Numbered from the stretch's first letter, positions 21,309 through 34,190 are shown. The stretch: 64,000 nt of DNA from Phallus indusiatus (GCA_027605045.1 JAQFWX010000031.1:186001-250000), one strand, 5' to 3'. The notes: a model not told the origin generated them from the sequence alone. Translations and numbers: made by a program.

Positions 21309-23512
21309 ATGACACAGTCGTCCGCCCTACTTCTACCTCCTGATCTCCTCGAAAACATCCTCGTTCTCGTTGTCCGTTCCTCCTTGTTCCCGGGTCGTAC
21401 AGCTCTTGACATATCCCATGTCTGCTCGCTCTGGCGCAGAGTTGCATTGGGATGCGCGCGTCTTTGGGGCATCATCGACACACGCGACAGAAAAATCTCG
21501 GCTTTGTTTGTCTCGCGGACACGCAGAAGTACGCCTTTAGACGTTCTCGTCGCTAATCCTTACGTCGTCAAACCCCCAAGCCTGTTCTCCAAACATGATG
21601 TCCTACGCGGTCGGCCACAGGTTGGACTCAAGGAAAACCCGTTGCTCTCATTTGAGACTGTCCTGCCATGCCTGCACAACATCCGGTTCTTGACGCTGTA
21701 CTTGTCGTACCAAGAACTGAGATCATTCTCGGCCGTTTTTCCGTCTGGAGTGCCCGTTCAGCTTGCTTCACTTACGATAATCACACCACCTACTTGGGAC
21801 GCGAACAGCAGCAATTCATTGGAGCAGACTCGAATTGCAGCACTAGTTCCGCCCGTTTTTTTGAAACCACATGTTCAGCCTCAGAAGTGCAACGAAGACG
21901 ATGACGATGCTGTTCCTGGCACAGTTGCCAATGACACTTTCAGGAGCTGCAGGACCAGTGCACCTTACCTAAAATCTCTCACGTTGATGGATATTTCGCT
22001 TCCATGGGACCAAGTCTCGACATCACTCTCCTCTCTCACATATTTCGCCATTACGTCCCCCGTCGTACGACCTTCTCTGAATCAAATTCATTCTATTTTG
22101 CAACATACGCCACAGCTTAAACGCCTCATCTTGGATGACGTATTTGAAGATACCGTTCTTGATTTAGATTCGGTAGATTCAATATTGGCGTCCAATCATG
22201 GCTCCGGCTCCGGCTTTGGCAACGGCAAGGGTCGAGACCTTTCTCCTGTTGTTTTGCCACATTTGACGAGTCTAACCTACAATGCTCCGTCATTGCAAGC
22301 ACATTGGCAATGCTTGCTTCTTTCTGTGTGCATCGTCGCACCGATTTTGGACAACATCTCGTTCCGCACGCCCGAGATGGGTCATTTGTATCGTCCCGTT
22401 GGAGAGGAGTGTCGTCCGTTGACGTTGCCAGATGAAGGCATTTCCAGTAATATGTCCTACACCTGTAAATGTCGAATGTTCGGTCCTTCACAATTGTTAC
22501 CGAACTTCAACGTCGCAAGGGAAACGTTCTTGGCCAACTTGGCCCTGTCTATTGATCATCTCATGGTATCCCGCGATGCGTACAATCCCATCCGAGGTGG
22601 AAAAGGTCGTGGATATAGGTTCTACATTCACGGTGCGGCGAAGAACATCGATGTCGTCGAGTATCCGAGTCTTATCCCGTTTCTGAGAGCACAGTCTGTA
22701 CCCTTCCATGATCCTAGGTATTTCCGCAAATTTGAGCGGGGTATTTTGCTCTCGGGATATGCGTATGCTTGTCCTCAATTTGCGAACAATATTGTCTCCT
22801 CGTCCTTATCCTCGTCTCAGACCCAGTACTCGTGTCTGAATCCAATGTCGGAGCTTATTTCGGGTTTTTCATCTTTCGCTGCTAATCTTGTCAACGTTCG
22901 GCATCTTGAACTTGCGACGGGTGGAGTGGAGATTCTTATCATGAAATTAAAAGCGGGCATGAACGTCGAGGAAAAAGAGTCTTTTTCGCCCGAAACTCGC
23001 GGTGGGGATGATCTAGTGCCCCTTGGCGCGGTCAGACATGTTACGTTATGGGGCCAGCTCAGTTCGACTGGTTCGGAGAGTAATGTATATTGGCGTGGAA
23101 GTGATATTGAAAAGGTATGAGATGAATTGATTTGTATATTCTCCAACTGATGATTGAACCCGTCTTATTGTTTTAGATATCACAGGCAAAAAATTCTCAA
23201 TCTGGGCTTCTCGCCCTTCCAGAGTTACTCCGTCTCCTCGGAACCCGACTTGCCGAAAGCCGTCATCAACATCAATCGTCCTCATCGTCAGAAAACTCAC
23301 ATGATGAACTATTGAATCGTTTAACCCTGCGTCATTTCAGGATTGAATTCACACCCGAGTTGAACGAGGCTATTGAGAATTTACTCGGCTGTAGGTATGA
23401 CATTGTTCGCGTTGATTTGAAGAAAAAATGCGAGGAAGTTGTTGTGAGGAAAGCTGATGCTAGCTCAGGAGAAAGTACGAGATCGAGGTTAGAGCTTATT
23501 GACTGTGCTTGA
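21309..23512 (+). CDS. F-box protein, family unrelated to the upstream cluster
   Basis: Exons 21309-23114 and 23177-23512 (62-bp intron, GTATGA...TTTTAG) give 713 residues. The N-terminus SSALLLPPDLLENILVLVV with ISHVCSLWRRVALGCARLWGII is an F-box of the type common in Agaricomycetes. A leucine-rich region follows (PYLKSLTLMDISLPWD, LKRLILDDVFED). A glycine/serine loop (GSGSGFGNGKG, about residues 298-308) and an SSSSSE run in exon 2 are low complexity. The ATG at 21309 is the first in frame. Predicted SCF substrate receptor; the target is unknown. Confidence 0.8.
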
Positions 23513-23936
23513 GGTTGAGGTCCTTGAGAGCTTGAGATCTTGAGATCTTGAGAGGGTGTCGATGACTAAGCTATATACTGAATTGTTCGGAGTTCGATAT
23601 CGGAATAATCTTTTTTTTTCTTTTGTTGTCAAGCCTTTTACATCCCCGCGGAATTAACTCATGCTGCATCAGATTTCTTTTGAGCATTTTTTTGTATGGT
23701 ACAATTGTATATTCTAAACATCATTTCTTGGGATCAAGCAGGACAGATTCCGATCTAAACTTTTAGTGTACAGGTCCCGGTCCTTGTGGATCCTGCGGAT
23801 GCTTAATTCGGCCCAGTGCTGGATTGCATGTGGTTTGGAAGGCATCGCATGGTTGTTCTAGGCTGTGCTTTACAAATCTATGCGCTGATCCTCTCCGGTC
23901 TCATACCCGCAGCACTCTTCCTGTCCTGCTCTCAAT
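23513..23936. other. Intergenic region
   Basis: Includes a short GAGATCTTGA tandem repeat (about 23530-23556) and the promoter of the dehydrogenase gene. No gene seen. Confidence 0.4.
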
Positions 23937-26262
23937 ATGTCCGCCATCAACCAGTTCACTTCTCCCGCTGAAATTGACAAGGTAGGCTCAACGATATCCT
24001 TCTATTAATATTCTCCCACTAACCTGTTTGGACGGGAACGTAACAGATTTATGAAGAGCTGCACGATGGTTTCAGATCCGGAATAACTAAATCTATTAGA
24101 TTTCGCAAAGAACAGCTACTCAGATTTGCTTATATGTTTCATGATAACGCAGATCGATTTGCGGATGCTCTCGCGGAGGACTTGGGGAGACCAAGATTGG
24201 AGTCTTTTCTGTGCGTCCTCTTGTTTGGTAATCAAAAGGAATGGATCCGGATTCAGATGAAATGACGGATTGTTTCGTAGGACGGACATTGGGCCGATCA
24301 TTAATGAGGCAACTTGGGCGCATGATCATTTAGATGATTGGCTCAAACCTGAGCCGCTTGAAGAACATCCCCTTTACTCCCTGCTTGGTCCATCGGTAGT
24401 GATAGAACCCAAAGGTGTGGTTGTGATTATGAATGCCTATAACTATCCGCTCTTTACTGCCCGGGGAGTGGTAAGCTACAAAGATATTTCTTTCCACTTC
24501 GTATAGAGATGAATTTATGTTAGCCTGGAGCTATTGGTGCTGGTTGTGCTTTTGTTTTGAAGCCTTCCCCACTTGTCTCAGCTACAGCTGCCTTGCTTGC
24601 GGAGTTATTTCCCAAGTACATGGACCAGGTTGGTTCGGTTCAAATAATGTTTCGGCAGTTACGATCTAATGAGTCTTGACGTTGATAGAGTGTGTATCGT
24701 CTTGTTCAAGGAGGGGTTGAAGAAGCGACAAAGGTATAATTATCCTTTCATCGATCCGTTTAGAGTGCAACTGACGATGACACCTTCGGAAAGTTACTTA
24801 GTCGCTCATGGGGTCATAGTAAGACGATATATTTCAAAGCCCTGAATATCTTAACTATAAATATTTCCTCTAGTCCTTTTCATAGGAAGTACGGGTGTAG
24901 GAAGGATAGTCGCCTCAGCAGCTGGAAAAACCTTGACGCCGTGCACCCTCGAACTAGGCAGCAAGAATCCTTGCATCGTACATTCATCCGCTAATATGGA
25001 TATTGCTGCCAAGCGAATTCTTTGGGGTAAGATGCTTAACGGAGGACAGGTATGAGACTTTTAGCTGTCAAATCAAGATTAATGCTTCATTAGTTGTTCT
25101 AGTCATGTATATCACCCGACTACATTATCGTCTTGGAGGAGGATAAAGAGGTTTTCTTGGCCGCTTTATTGAAAGCTTTTCATGAGTGTTATGGTGTCAA
25201 TGCAAAAGAATCTATGACACTCTTGAAGGCTGGTAAAAGTTTTGATCGCGTCAAGAACTTGCTTGAGAGAACCAAAGGTGTGAATCCAATGCAATATACC
25301 TGTGGTATGTATGGCTCAGGCTATACTTTTCATTTAGGAAAAGTCGTAGCGGGCGGAGAAATTGATGCGAGAGAGAAGTACATTGGGCCTACTATTGTAA
25401 CCGACGTCGATTGGGACGACTCTCATGGAAGAGTAGGTTTATTACTTCGGAACGTATTGCATTTCCTAATTGTGCTGGTCGCTCAGGGAAATATTTGGCC
25501 CAGTTCTTCCAATAATTATTGTCAAAAACTACGAGATCGCATTTGAGAAATTGCGGAGATAGTAAGAGATTATTGTTTTACAAACATGAATATGCGAACC
25601 GAACTGCATGTAACTTGTCTTGTCCTGCTAGTGGGGAGCCGTTGACGGCTTGCACTTTCCATAATGATGATAAATTTGGGATGTATGGTATGTCTTCTTA
25701 TCTAATAGTCTATTTGCACCATTGATTTAGATTTTATTAGCAAGAGAGAATATTACATCTGGAGGATGGGTGAACAACGAGACGATGATGCCCTATGGAT
25801 GTACGCAATGCTTTCAATAATGGCCGAAAATGGAACTGAATGTCATTTAATTAGCTCCCTTGACGCCTGTATGCGGAAGATGCACTTCAGGAAGTGAGCT
25901 TCTTTTGCATAACTATAAAGCTGAATTGATCAAGAAGTTCTAACATCAAAATAGTAGGCAGAGGGTACAAAGGGAAAACGTCATTCTTAGATTTCAGTCA
26001 CTTTCGTCCGTGTTATACCGTACCAGACGCGTACGTGACTCAACTAGTCCTTCAATTTTATTGACATTCTTACTTCTGGTTCTTTCTGCCTGGTAGGTTT
26101 GAAGCTTCCCCGGGGATACAGACCCGGTATGCTCCTTACACGGTAAGTCACAGGTACTTTGATACTGCTGCACAAATCAATATGATATTTACTCAGGAGG
26201 AGAAATTGGCTGCAATGATTGCGGTTGCTGCGATAAAAGCTCCACGTCCCCCAGGAATCTAG
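23937..26262 (+). CDS. ALDH3-type (fatty) aldehyde dehydrogenase, many exons
   Basis: About a dozen short exons. It opens MSAINQFTSPAEIDKIYEEL and continues through AYMFHDNADRFADALAEDLG, PKGVVVIMNAYNYPLF and FIGSTGVGRIVASAAGK. The catalytic glutamate lies in CTLELGSKNP and the catalytic cysteine in GGQSCISPDY. EIFGPVLPIIIVKNYEIA, NITSGGWVNNE and the tail RYAPYTEEKL follow. These place it with class-3 aldehyde dehydrogenases, which oxidise medium and long-chain aldehydes with NAD(P)+ and are often membrane-bound. The family's LGGK is LGSK here. All junctions join in frame except the one before EIFGP (near 25430-25490). There the exon is one base out of phase with the visible donor, a possible lesion or an unrecognised splice site. 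No C-terminal membrane anchor is evident. Confidence 0.85.
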
Positions 26263-26678
26263 ACACGGTACATATATTGGCAACTTTGGACCTATGCGAT
26301 AATTGAAGTCCCTGCATCTATGGAGGAGAAAACCTGAAGCATATGATGCATACGAGTACTTGGTCTCAATTCGTCTCCTCTTATTCGTGTACAAATAGGA
26401 AAAATCATATGTTTTAAAGAGTGGTATAACTATGATTCTGAGCTAACGCCATACATATACGTCATACACTGAACGACTGATTTACTTTATACCTAAATAG
26501 CGTTTTGATCCACAATCAATATTTTCTTAACAATTATTTAACGTCGCCTCAGGACACTAAAAACAACGGTGTGGTCTATGACACGTTCATTTTCATTGAG
26601 TGTGTACTGGGTTACTGTGAAACAGAAATGGTCGCCATACCCGGCGGCTTTAACACGAATGTGTATTATGAAAAGAAC
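26263..26678. other. Intergenic region between the ALDH gene and the kinase-like gene
   Basis: The last ~60 bp before the kinase stop resemble the matching stretch after the second kinase copy (about 29270-29301), so the duplicated unit begins slightly outside the coding region. Confidence 0.45.
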
Positions 26679-27690
26679 TTACACCCAAGGATCTATGATA
26701 CAACCCTCAACTAAACCATCAAACAATACTCCCAGCCATGAATCATTCAAAAGGCTCGTAAATTCGAGAGTACCATTTTGCTTCCGTGCCAACTCCAAGT
26801 CGACCAATCTCCAGCGATGCACATAATGATGAAACGGGCAGACAACGCCATAAGTGTCATCTTCGCGCGCGGATAGAATATTAGCGTGTCTTCTGTCAAG
26901 TATCTCTATCCCAAAATACGCCAGGTCGTCATGTAGTTCGTATACGTCTTTTCTGCCAGTCGGAAGCATTGTGAATTAGCAACTATGATCAAGATCAAAT
27001 GAATTACCTGATATCATCCATGGGTTGTCCTATTGGCATATGGGATCCGAGCCGTTCTAACAGGAGTATCGAAAGAAGACGCCCTTCACCCGGGACATCT
27101 TTTTCATAATCTTTGTTATCTTGCTTGCGATCTAATCTTTCTATGTCTTCTTCTTCATCTTGATATTCGTCCCATGTCAATGGACGGAAACCATCACCTA
27201 ATCGCACTTGAAATAAACCATAGCATCGAGGAACTACGGCGCCTTGCAACTGTTCAAGCTCTTCGTAGAACCATGCCTCTTGTGCCATATTCACCGACCT
27301 TCCAGGGCGAGATATCTTGATGACTAGTGGTGGAAGTTTTATATTGGTTGGATTAAGTACATTTGCAACGTAGACTGAACCAACTCTTCCCCACCCAAGT
27401 TTTTCTCCCAAAGAGACTTGGAGGTGAACATCACCTGGCGGCGGGAGCGTAGTCGGTGGACGGGCGGGATAACCATCTGGTCGTCTGTGCATCTCATGAA
27501 TGAATGAAACATGTTCTCCAGGTTTAATAACTCCTCTGTGGAATGTTTGGTTCAAAACTCCGAGTCCGTCGGTGCTTGGGATGAGCCTCATGAGGTTTTG
27601 AACGGTAACACAAGAAAAGGCGTTTAAAGGCTAAGTATCTTAGATATTAATCATTGTATTATCACAAGCACTTACTGCCAAAGTATCCAT
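26679..27690 (-). CDS. Kinase-like protein, copy A of a divergent kinase/nuclease pair
   Basis: Exons 27690-27676, 27630-27008 and 26952-26679 give 303 residues. A kinase fold is suggested by the glycine loop LGWGRVGSVYV, a lysine in PPLVIKIS, and EAWFYEELEQ as helix C. The catalytic loop is LDRRHANILSA, with Asp and Asn at HRD..N spacing. WRLVDLELA stands where DFG would be. It is about 300 residues and lacks much of a normal C-lobe, so it may be a pseudokinase or an aminoglycoside-kinase-like enzyme. The first exon encodes only five residues; it is supported by the same structure in copy B. The product is about 80% identical to copy B by eye. Its head-to-head partner (28.04 kb) is broken. 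Confidence 0.7.
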
Positions 27691-28039
27691 CAATGAACCG
27701 TTCGTGTCTTCACGGTTGTAGTCGCCACAGAGTAAAATTGTGCAGGTCGATGTTACCAAGCTGTCACGCCGAGCGGCGGTCGTCTTGCCACTGAGTTGCC
27801 AGGGACGTGCAAGGGACATGTCGCGTATAGCACGATTGAACGTGTGGTTTTTTTCTTGTTCGCTTCTCCAGTCACTATTGTTCTTCAAGTTCTGTCATAG
27901 CTATCGTCATTATCCATATATATCGGAGGGATTGCTACTGTTTGATAGTAGTGGATTTCACAAGTTAGAACCTCCTTCGATTCTCGTAAGGTTCCTCTCC
28001 GAGTTTACCCTATTAATCTACTTCTCTCATCATTAACGC
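27691..28039. promoter_or_regulatory. Divergent spacer of copy A
   Basis: Equivalent in position to the intact divergent spacer at 30295-30628. No binding site recognised. Confidence 0.4.
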
Positions 28040-28440
28040 ACATTCCTCGCTACTCATGCCGAACGACTATACCTCCCTGACCACTTGTTTTCCGGCAGAC
28101 CGCACTCATACGGTGTCAACGATCTACCCAACGGTCTTCATTGTACATACTGGGCAGTGAGAATGCTGCCAGAAAACTCCAAGCTCGAATTGCATCGCCC
28201 CCAGAAGGCCGCTCTCTCCACTGCGTGAGTAACAAGAAGAGCAACAGCTAACTGACCAAATTCAACAAATGCTGCGATTGACCGCCAATGCTTTACAGAA
28301 AGTAGAGTTTTGTCCATCATTCTTGGGTAATCTAATAGCTACTGTCTGTCACCGCCGATCACCGAAATCAGACCGCGCTGCATTTTGTCGACGTACATAA
28401 TAATACTCTGACCAACGCGACTTCAGATTGAAACGTTTGA
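28040..28440 (+). pseudogene. Decayed copy of the PD-(D/E)XK nuclease-like gene
   Basis: The DNA aligns with about 30640-31030 of the intact gene (CGACTATACCTCCCT, CGGTGTCAACGAT, AAGGCCGCTCTCTCCACTG, CCGCGCTGCATTT), but frames are broken by indels and stops. The C-terminal half, with the nuclease motif, is absent. It sits head to head with kinase copy A, just as the intact gene does with copy B, so the two genes were duplicated as a pair. Confidence 0.75.
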
Positions 28441-29301
28441 GAACACTCCACGGAAGTCTTTGTATCACAATTTAGTGTGTATATTAATCTACTAGTAGGA
28501 TACATTGTTGATGTTTCTCTCGTTCTTTGAGACGTATGGTAGATTCCATCATGTCATAACGCTATTTTTGAGCAGCTGTCCCTCTTGCCAGTGTGTGGCG
28601 ACTGTTCCGTAGTGAACCTTTAAGCTCGGAGTTGTGTGCTACTGTTTTTTCGATAGTAACATGTATTTCGAGTGCAAAATTATCACGTTTTGTTTTTTTC
28701 CCTGTTGCGGGAGAAGGATCTTCCGGCATCTGATTTGTGCCATTTGCGGTATTATTGACAGTGACACCACGGGGGATATAGCACGGAAAACACATTGGGA
28801 ATTGTCTGATTCAGGCTCGAATAAATACGCACATACATAGATGGTGATAGACATACACTCACATTTTAGCAAGCTTGAGGTTTCAAGTCTAGATTGTTTG
28901 GTATTGGATTTCTAGAAACACAACATACCACATTTATATATGTAGAGAAAGAATAAATTGGACTTTTTAAAAATACACAGTGGACGGGATTTTCTCAGAC
29001 CTGTCCATGTCATGGCGTAGATAGGGGCATGTCCATAGTTACGTCGAACATGTCATTGACAGCTAGTCCATTTCAATTTGGGCGATTCCCAGTGCCCAGC
29101 AGCTCTCTTGCACCCCACTACTACAACAATCTTCTGGTACGTGTCTCAGACCTTTCGGGCTTTTATTATATCGCCTGCACAAGCTTGAACAGAGTATGTC
29201 AGGATGATAATGGTTTGCTTCACAATTCACGAAACACATGGAGAAAAAACGATATGAGTTACCATGACCGTCGGCTTGGGACAAAGTGTATGTAAAAAAC
29301 T
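28441..29301. other. Spacer between the two kinase/nuclease units
   Basis: No supported gene; AT-rich. Confidence 0.45.
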
Positions 29302-30294
29302 CTATGCCCAGGGTTCTATAATACAACCCTCAACTAAATTATCAAACAATATTCTAAGCCATGAATGGTTTACCCGGCGCACAAACTCCAGGGTGCCATT
29401 TTGCTTTCGAGCCAGCTCCAAATCGACCAACCTCCAGCGGTGCACATATTGATGAAACGGGCATACAATTCCCGACGTGTCATTTTCGCGTGCCGATAAA
29501 ATATTAGCGTGTCTTCTGTCGCGTACCTCTATTCCGAATTGCGCCAAGTCATCGTACAGTTCGTATACATCCTTCCTACCAGTCAAAGACATTGTGAGTT
29601 TGCAACTACAGCTAAGACCGAATGATTTACCTGATCGTATCCATGGGCTGCCCTATCGGCATGTGACGGCCGAGTCGTTCTAACACGAGTATCGAAAGAA
29701 GATGCCCTTCACCCGGGACGTCTTTTTCATAATTTTGCATGCGATCTGGTATTTCGATATCTTCCTTTTGATCTTCATATCCTTCCCAGGTTAATGGGCG
29801 GAAACCATCACGTAACCGGGCTTGAAATAAACCATAACATCGAGGAACCACGGCGCCTTGCAATTGCTCAAGTTCTTCGTAGAACCACGCTTCTTCCGCC
29901 ATATTGACTGACCTTCCGGGGCGAGATATCTTGACCACTAGCGGTGGAAGTTCGACATTGTCTGGGTCGAGTACATTGGCGACGTAGACAGAACCAACTC
30001 TTCCCCATCCAAGTTTTTCTCCCAAAGAGACTTGAAGATGAACATCACCGGGTGGCGGGAGCATAGATGGTGGACGAGCGGGATAAAGACCGCCTGGACG
30101 TATGTTTTTCTCGTGAACGAATGAGAAATATTCTCCAGGTTTGACAACTCCTTTGTGAAATGTTTGATTCAAGAGTGCGTCATTATTAGAAATGAAGTTT
30201 CGAATGGTAAGACAAGAAAAGGTGTTTAAAGGCTGTGGTCCATCAGGAGATTAATCACTGTCCTTTCGTGAGTACTTACCGCAAAAGGCTTCAT
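29302..30294 (-). CDS. Kinase-like protein, copy B of the divergent pair
   Basis: Exons 30294-30280, 30232-29631 and 29575-29302 give 296 residues. Glycine loop GWGRVGSV at 80-87, candidate ATP-binding lysine 106 (PPLVVKIS), helix C EEAWFYEELEQ at 118-128. The catalytic loop reads VRDRRHANILSA, and WRLVDLELA replaces the DFG segment. A proline-rich patch (YPARPPSMLPPPGD, 55-68) precedes the fold. All exon phases match copy A. The family resembles small fungal-type kinase proteins of Agaricomycetes; activity cannot be decided from sequence. It is transcribed away from the nuclease-like gene across a 334-bp spacer, so the two are probably co-regulated. Confidence 0.72.
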
Positions 30295-30628
30295 TAATGA
30301 ATAGTTCGTATCTTCTCGGTTGTAGTGTCGCGGAGAAGGCCAATGATTGATCAATGTCACAAACTAGTAACTGTCACAAACTATGAGCCAGGTCGTCCAG
30401 GGACGTGATTCTTGAAGGGACGTGAAGTTTGCCTGAATGTATTTTCCTTATTGTTTGCTTAATCTCTTTTGTTTTCTTTTTTAGAATCGCTATTGTTTCC
30501 CAAATTGATACTCATGAGTCACATACCATCACTAGTCCATCAGTATTTATATACGAGCTATTATTTACAGATCTCGCAACTCGGTCCTCCTTGTGAGTAT
30601 TGTCACCTGAACCACCTCCCCACCTCCA
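30295..30628. promoter_or_regulatory. Divergent spacer between kinase-like and nuclease-like genes
   Basis: The two start codons are 334 bp apart and point away from each other, so this region must contain both promoters. No factor site was recognised. Confidence 0.55.
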
Positions 30629-31899
30629 ATGGACGCACATCCTCAGGCAACTCATGCATATGCCAAACGACTGTACCTCCCTAGCCGCTTGTTTCCTGGT
30701 AGACCTGACTCGTACGGTGTCAACGATTTACCCTATGGGTCCTCATTGTACTATGCATTCCCCTTCAATATCCACGCTGAGATGCTGCCCGCAAATGCTC
30801 AGCTTAAGCTGCATCGTCTGCATAAGGCCGCTCTCTCCACTGGAGCAACACAAACAGCCACAGCTAACCAAATTCAAAGCCTGCGATCGACCGCGGATGC
30901 TTTACGGAAAGTACAGATTTGTCCTTCATTCTTGAATAATCTGATCAACTACGCCGATCACCGGAGCCAGACCGCGCTGCATTTCATCAATGAACGTAAT
31001 AATACTCTTCCCGATACCGATAGAACACCTACAATCAATACATGGAGGTTACCTGGAGACCCCAAGTACGCTAGCGTCGAGGAGCAGACGAAAGGAATCA
31101 AAGCAATTGCTGCTTGGTACCTAGCATACGTTAATAGAAAGCCGTTGATTCCCGAGATGAACAGCGAACCTTCGGTCCAAGGGGAGGTTCTCAACGGAAT
31201 AATCGAACCAATGGATGCTTTATTGAAGGTAAGATTTATCCCAGGACTAGCGAAGTCTCACCGGTACTTAGTCTCTTCTAGACTAGGTATCCGCCTGCAA
31301 GAGTTAACAATACTTCTTCAGTGAACGACAAATACCCACGATGGTCTAAATCTTGCTCAGCTTTGCACATATCTCCAGGAAACAATAATAACGCTGGGTA
31401 TCCGGATTTTATCCTGCTCCGGTCAGCTGCTCATAATGATAATGCGGCAGTGGGAGAAGTAAAGACTTGGTGGGCCTACTCGAATGATCTCTTTGAAGAA
31501 ATTTTCGATGATAGAGTGTACGCGGGGGATCTTTTCTTACATGATGTCGGTTCCTCGGGTAAACTTTTGGAACAGGTGAACCTAACTTCCATTCTCTTCC
31601 GACACACCTAAAGTGAAGAGACTGAACGTTTACTTACATATATTTAGTTATGGGGTCAATTGCATTATTTTAATTGCGGACTTGGCTTTTGCACGAACGG
31701 AAAAGTCATAATTTTCTACGCGAGAGCTGATCAAAACACTTTAGTTGTATCGTCGATAATAGGCTGGGAAGAACCCATCGTCCACCAAGCGATGGCCGGC
31801 TTTAGTTTTGCCGCGGTGGACATGAAACATTTCCACAAGCTCGGTTTTCCATTTATTGACTCATATTTGTGTCCGCGAGGAGCTAGATTGAGAAGGTAG
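30629..31899 (+). CDS. PD-(D/E)XK nuclease-like protein, divergent partner of the kinase-like gene
   Basis: Exons 30629-31228, 31282-31575 and 31648-31899 join in frame to 381 residues. Residues 1-200 are alpha-helical looking and unrecognised. Exon 2 contains GYPDFILL (Asp242) and AVGEVKTWW (Glu259, Lys261). That is the spacing of the metal-binding PD...(D/E)xK motif of restriction-endonuclease-like folds. Exon 3 begins LWGQLHYFNCGLGFCTNGKVIIFYAR, which matches the helix-strand region that follows the motif in many such proteins. No signal peptide is seen. Nuclease activity is an inference from one short motif and could be wrong. PD-(D/E)XK and kinase domains occur together in Crinkler-type effectors, which makes the pairing with the kinase gene notable. 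Confidence 0.68.
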
Positions 31900-32246
31900 G
31901 CGGTGGAGTTGCGGAAGATCGAGGAATAATTTGCTAGAACACCCCATTGGAAGGAATATTAATGGTAGCTGCATCATAAATTTTTGATTGCACTTTTACT
32001 TGTCACATGAATGTTTCTTACTGTTATAAAGAAACTGTTATTCCGATGTGCGCTTATAATTTCCGTCATTAGTCTTCGAACATTTGCACTACGAGCGCGT
32101 AAGTTCCAAAAACAGAGAGAAAGTTATTAATATTAAAAGCATTCTATTATTTATCCTTCATCGACGACTTCAAGAATACCTTGAGGTTCACCGTCAAGGA
32201 CCGTCTGACTCTCGTGTATATAGAAGGATACAGAAAAGGCGTTTGT
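31900..32246. other. Intergenic region between convergent genes
   Basis: No supported gene. Confidence 0.4.
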
Positions 32247-34190
32247 TTATGTTGCAAGTAGGATTGCGCCGGTATACTTATGGCATCTCATGCCTTGAAC
32301 CAATAAACTTCTGCTTTGCGATTCACATAGCCCCCACCTGTTATGTTCTGGAGTTGTACCTTCAAGCCGCATCCAAAACTTTCCTCTGCCAAGTATCTCC
32401 AACGTAATGGGGGGTATGAGGAGGAGATCATGGTACCGGGTTTCAACGGTCTTGTCACGGCCATCGATGTCCTTTTTTATAATAGGCTTGCTCTTGGGTG
32501 CTATGAAGTCACGCTCCTTCATTGATAGTTTCATCAACTCGCTTGATTCGCCTGGATCGACAAAAATAGGCTGACGAGCCTCCGAAGATAGATAATGCGT
32601 TATATCATAATTTGGTTTTCGAGCTTTAGGATAAAGAGTGACTGGAATTTTTATTTGAAAACTCTGAAAAACTCCTGTCGTTTCGAAGCGTGGCGCTGGT
32701 AATGCCGGAATCCACGCGTAGTCTTCCCTTGCGAGCAAGGGATCTTGGGTTGGAACAGTCTGAATATTTAATGTGATTTCGATTTTAGCCTGGATCGATT
32801 GATAATACATTTCAAAGGAGGGAAACGCCATTTTAGGTATTTCATATGATACGGAGGTAGTTTTGTTCCAGTGCGGTTTCCTAACTGTGTGCTTTGAAAG
32901 AGACATATCGTAGCTGGAACGTTCAGAATTATTCGAAGTGGGTGAAAGCTGGTAAAGAATCGGGTGCGACACCGGGATATGAGCAGGAATATTGATCCCT
33001 GGGAGTAACGTTTCCATACGACGGTATGTAGTGGTCGTAAGCAGATCGATTAATGGATGGCCGAGCTCGATACTTAAGTTGGCTTGAGCGGTGCCAGGAA
33101 TGACGCGAGGTTCATCGTGCATGCTGATTGTAAGATCCAGGGTAGAACCTGAAGAAATTAAAGAAAATTACACATGAAAAAACTATTATTACCTTGCACC
33201 AGACGCCGACCGTAGGGAAATGTTACATCAAAATCGAAAGAGACATTTAAAGGGGTCCAGGACTGATCTAGTCCTGATCGTCTTCCTTCCGTAAATTGGC
33301 CGAAAACGTCATAACCTCTTCTTTTTTAGGGTCCTGATAATTTGGGCCAACAGCATTGAACGATGATAGGCCAGCTGGAACCTCAATGACTGTCCCGTCG
33401 AGAAATTTGACTTCGACGATGTAGAGATAAATATGTCCATTATCTCTTGTTGCCGTTTCCATGTTCTTAGCAAGTGTTATGTTTTGATAGATTTTTTTAA
33501 AAAAACAGATGCTTACACAAATAAACGGGAATGGCGCAGAGTCGACACTGGAGGGTGGGTAATTAGTAGTCGGGACGAGGAGGGCAAAGTCGTGTATGGC
33601 TCGAATTTCGGACTGCGGGGGGCCTATAAAATGAGTTGATAGCGGCTTAAGCAGTGGTGTTACAGTAAATCACCATTGAACAGTTTCCATCGAGTTTCGA
33701 ACGCTATCCGCTCTTCTTCAGCTATATCCCACAAGGCAGGGTCGTCTATCTTTTGATTAATCATTGGCAGGTTATCAGATTCAAAGCCACGCGTTGGGGG
33801 GGATCTTTTGTTGAGGACAGTTTGCATGTTCCATTCGGCTAGCTGTGCAGCTTCTAGCCGCTTATCACCCTTCGCCACATTCGGACCTTGTAACTCTTCG
33901 GTTAATGCAGTAGGTTTCCTGAAGACAAAAGAAAGGTTAAACAAGAGATCACAAATAAATTAGAAATAAATACAAAAGTTTAACCCGCATCCTCTCTTTG
34001 AAGCGTAATATAAGCGAATACTCGGAAATAGGGACAACTGCGGGTTCTGTGGTTTGAATTCTGACGGAATGATTTCTCCTGGATCTAAGTCCGGAGCACG
34101 CACAAGTGCTTGAATGATGCATCCTGAACTCGACGATAATCCGACGGGGACAGCTTCAACAACTCAACTGCTCAGTACAAGAGCGATCTA
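32247..34190 (-). pseudogene. Secreted, possibly arrestin-like protein, broken copy
   Basis: Inverted paralogue of the gene at 35.9-37.8 kb with the same five-exon structure. Recognisable blocks in order: VRAPDLDPGEIIP, PISEYSLILRFKERM, DPALWDIAEEERIAFETRW, DFALLVPTTNYPP, GHIYLYIVEVKF, RRMETLLPG and ARQPIFVDP. In exon 1, seven bases are lost between GEIIP and the following IQTTEP, which shifts the frame. The signal-peptide region upstream is not recognisable, and the C-terminal end is shifted relative to the intact copy. Introns still have good GT-AG signals, so the lesions look recent. Function unknown; the arrestin suggestion is weak. Confidence 0.65.
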
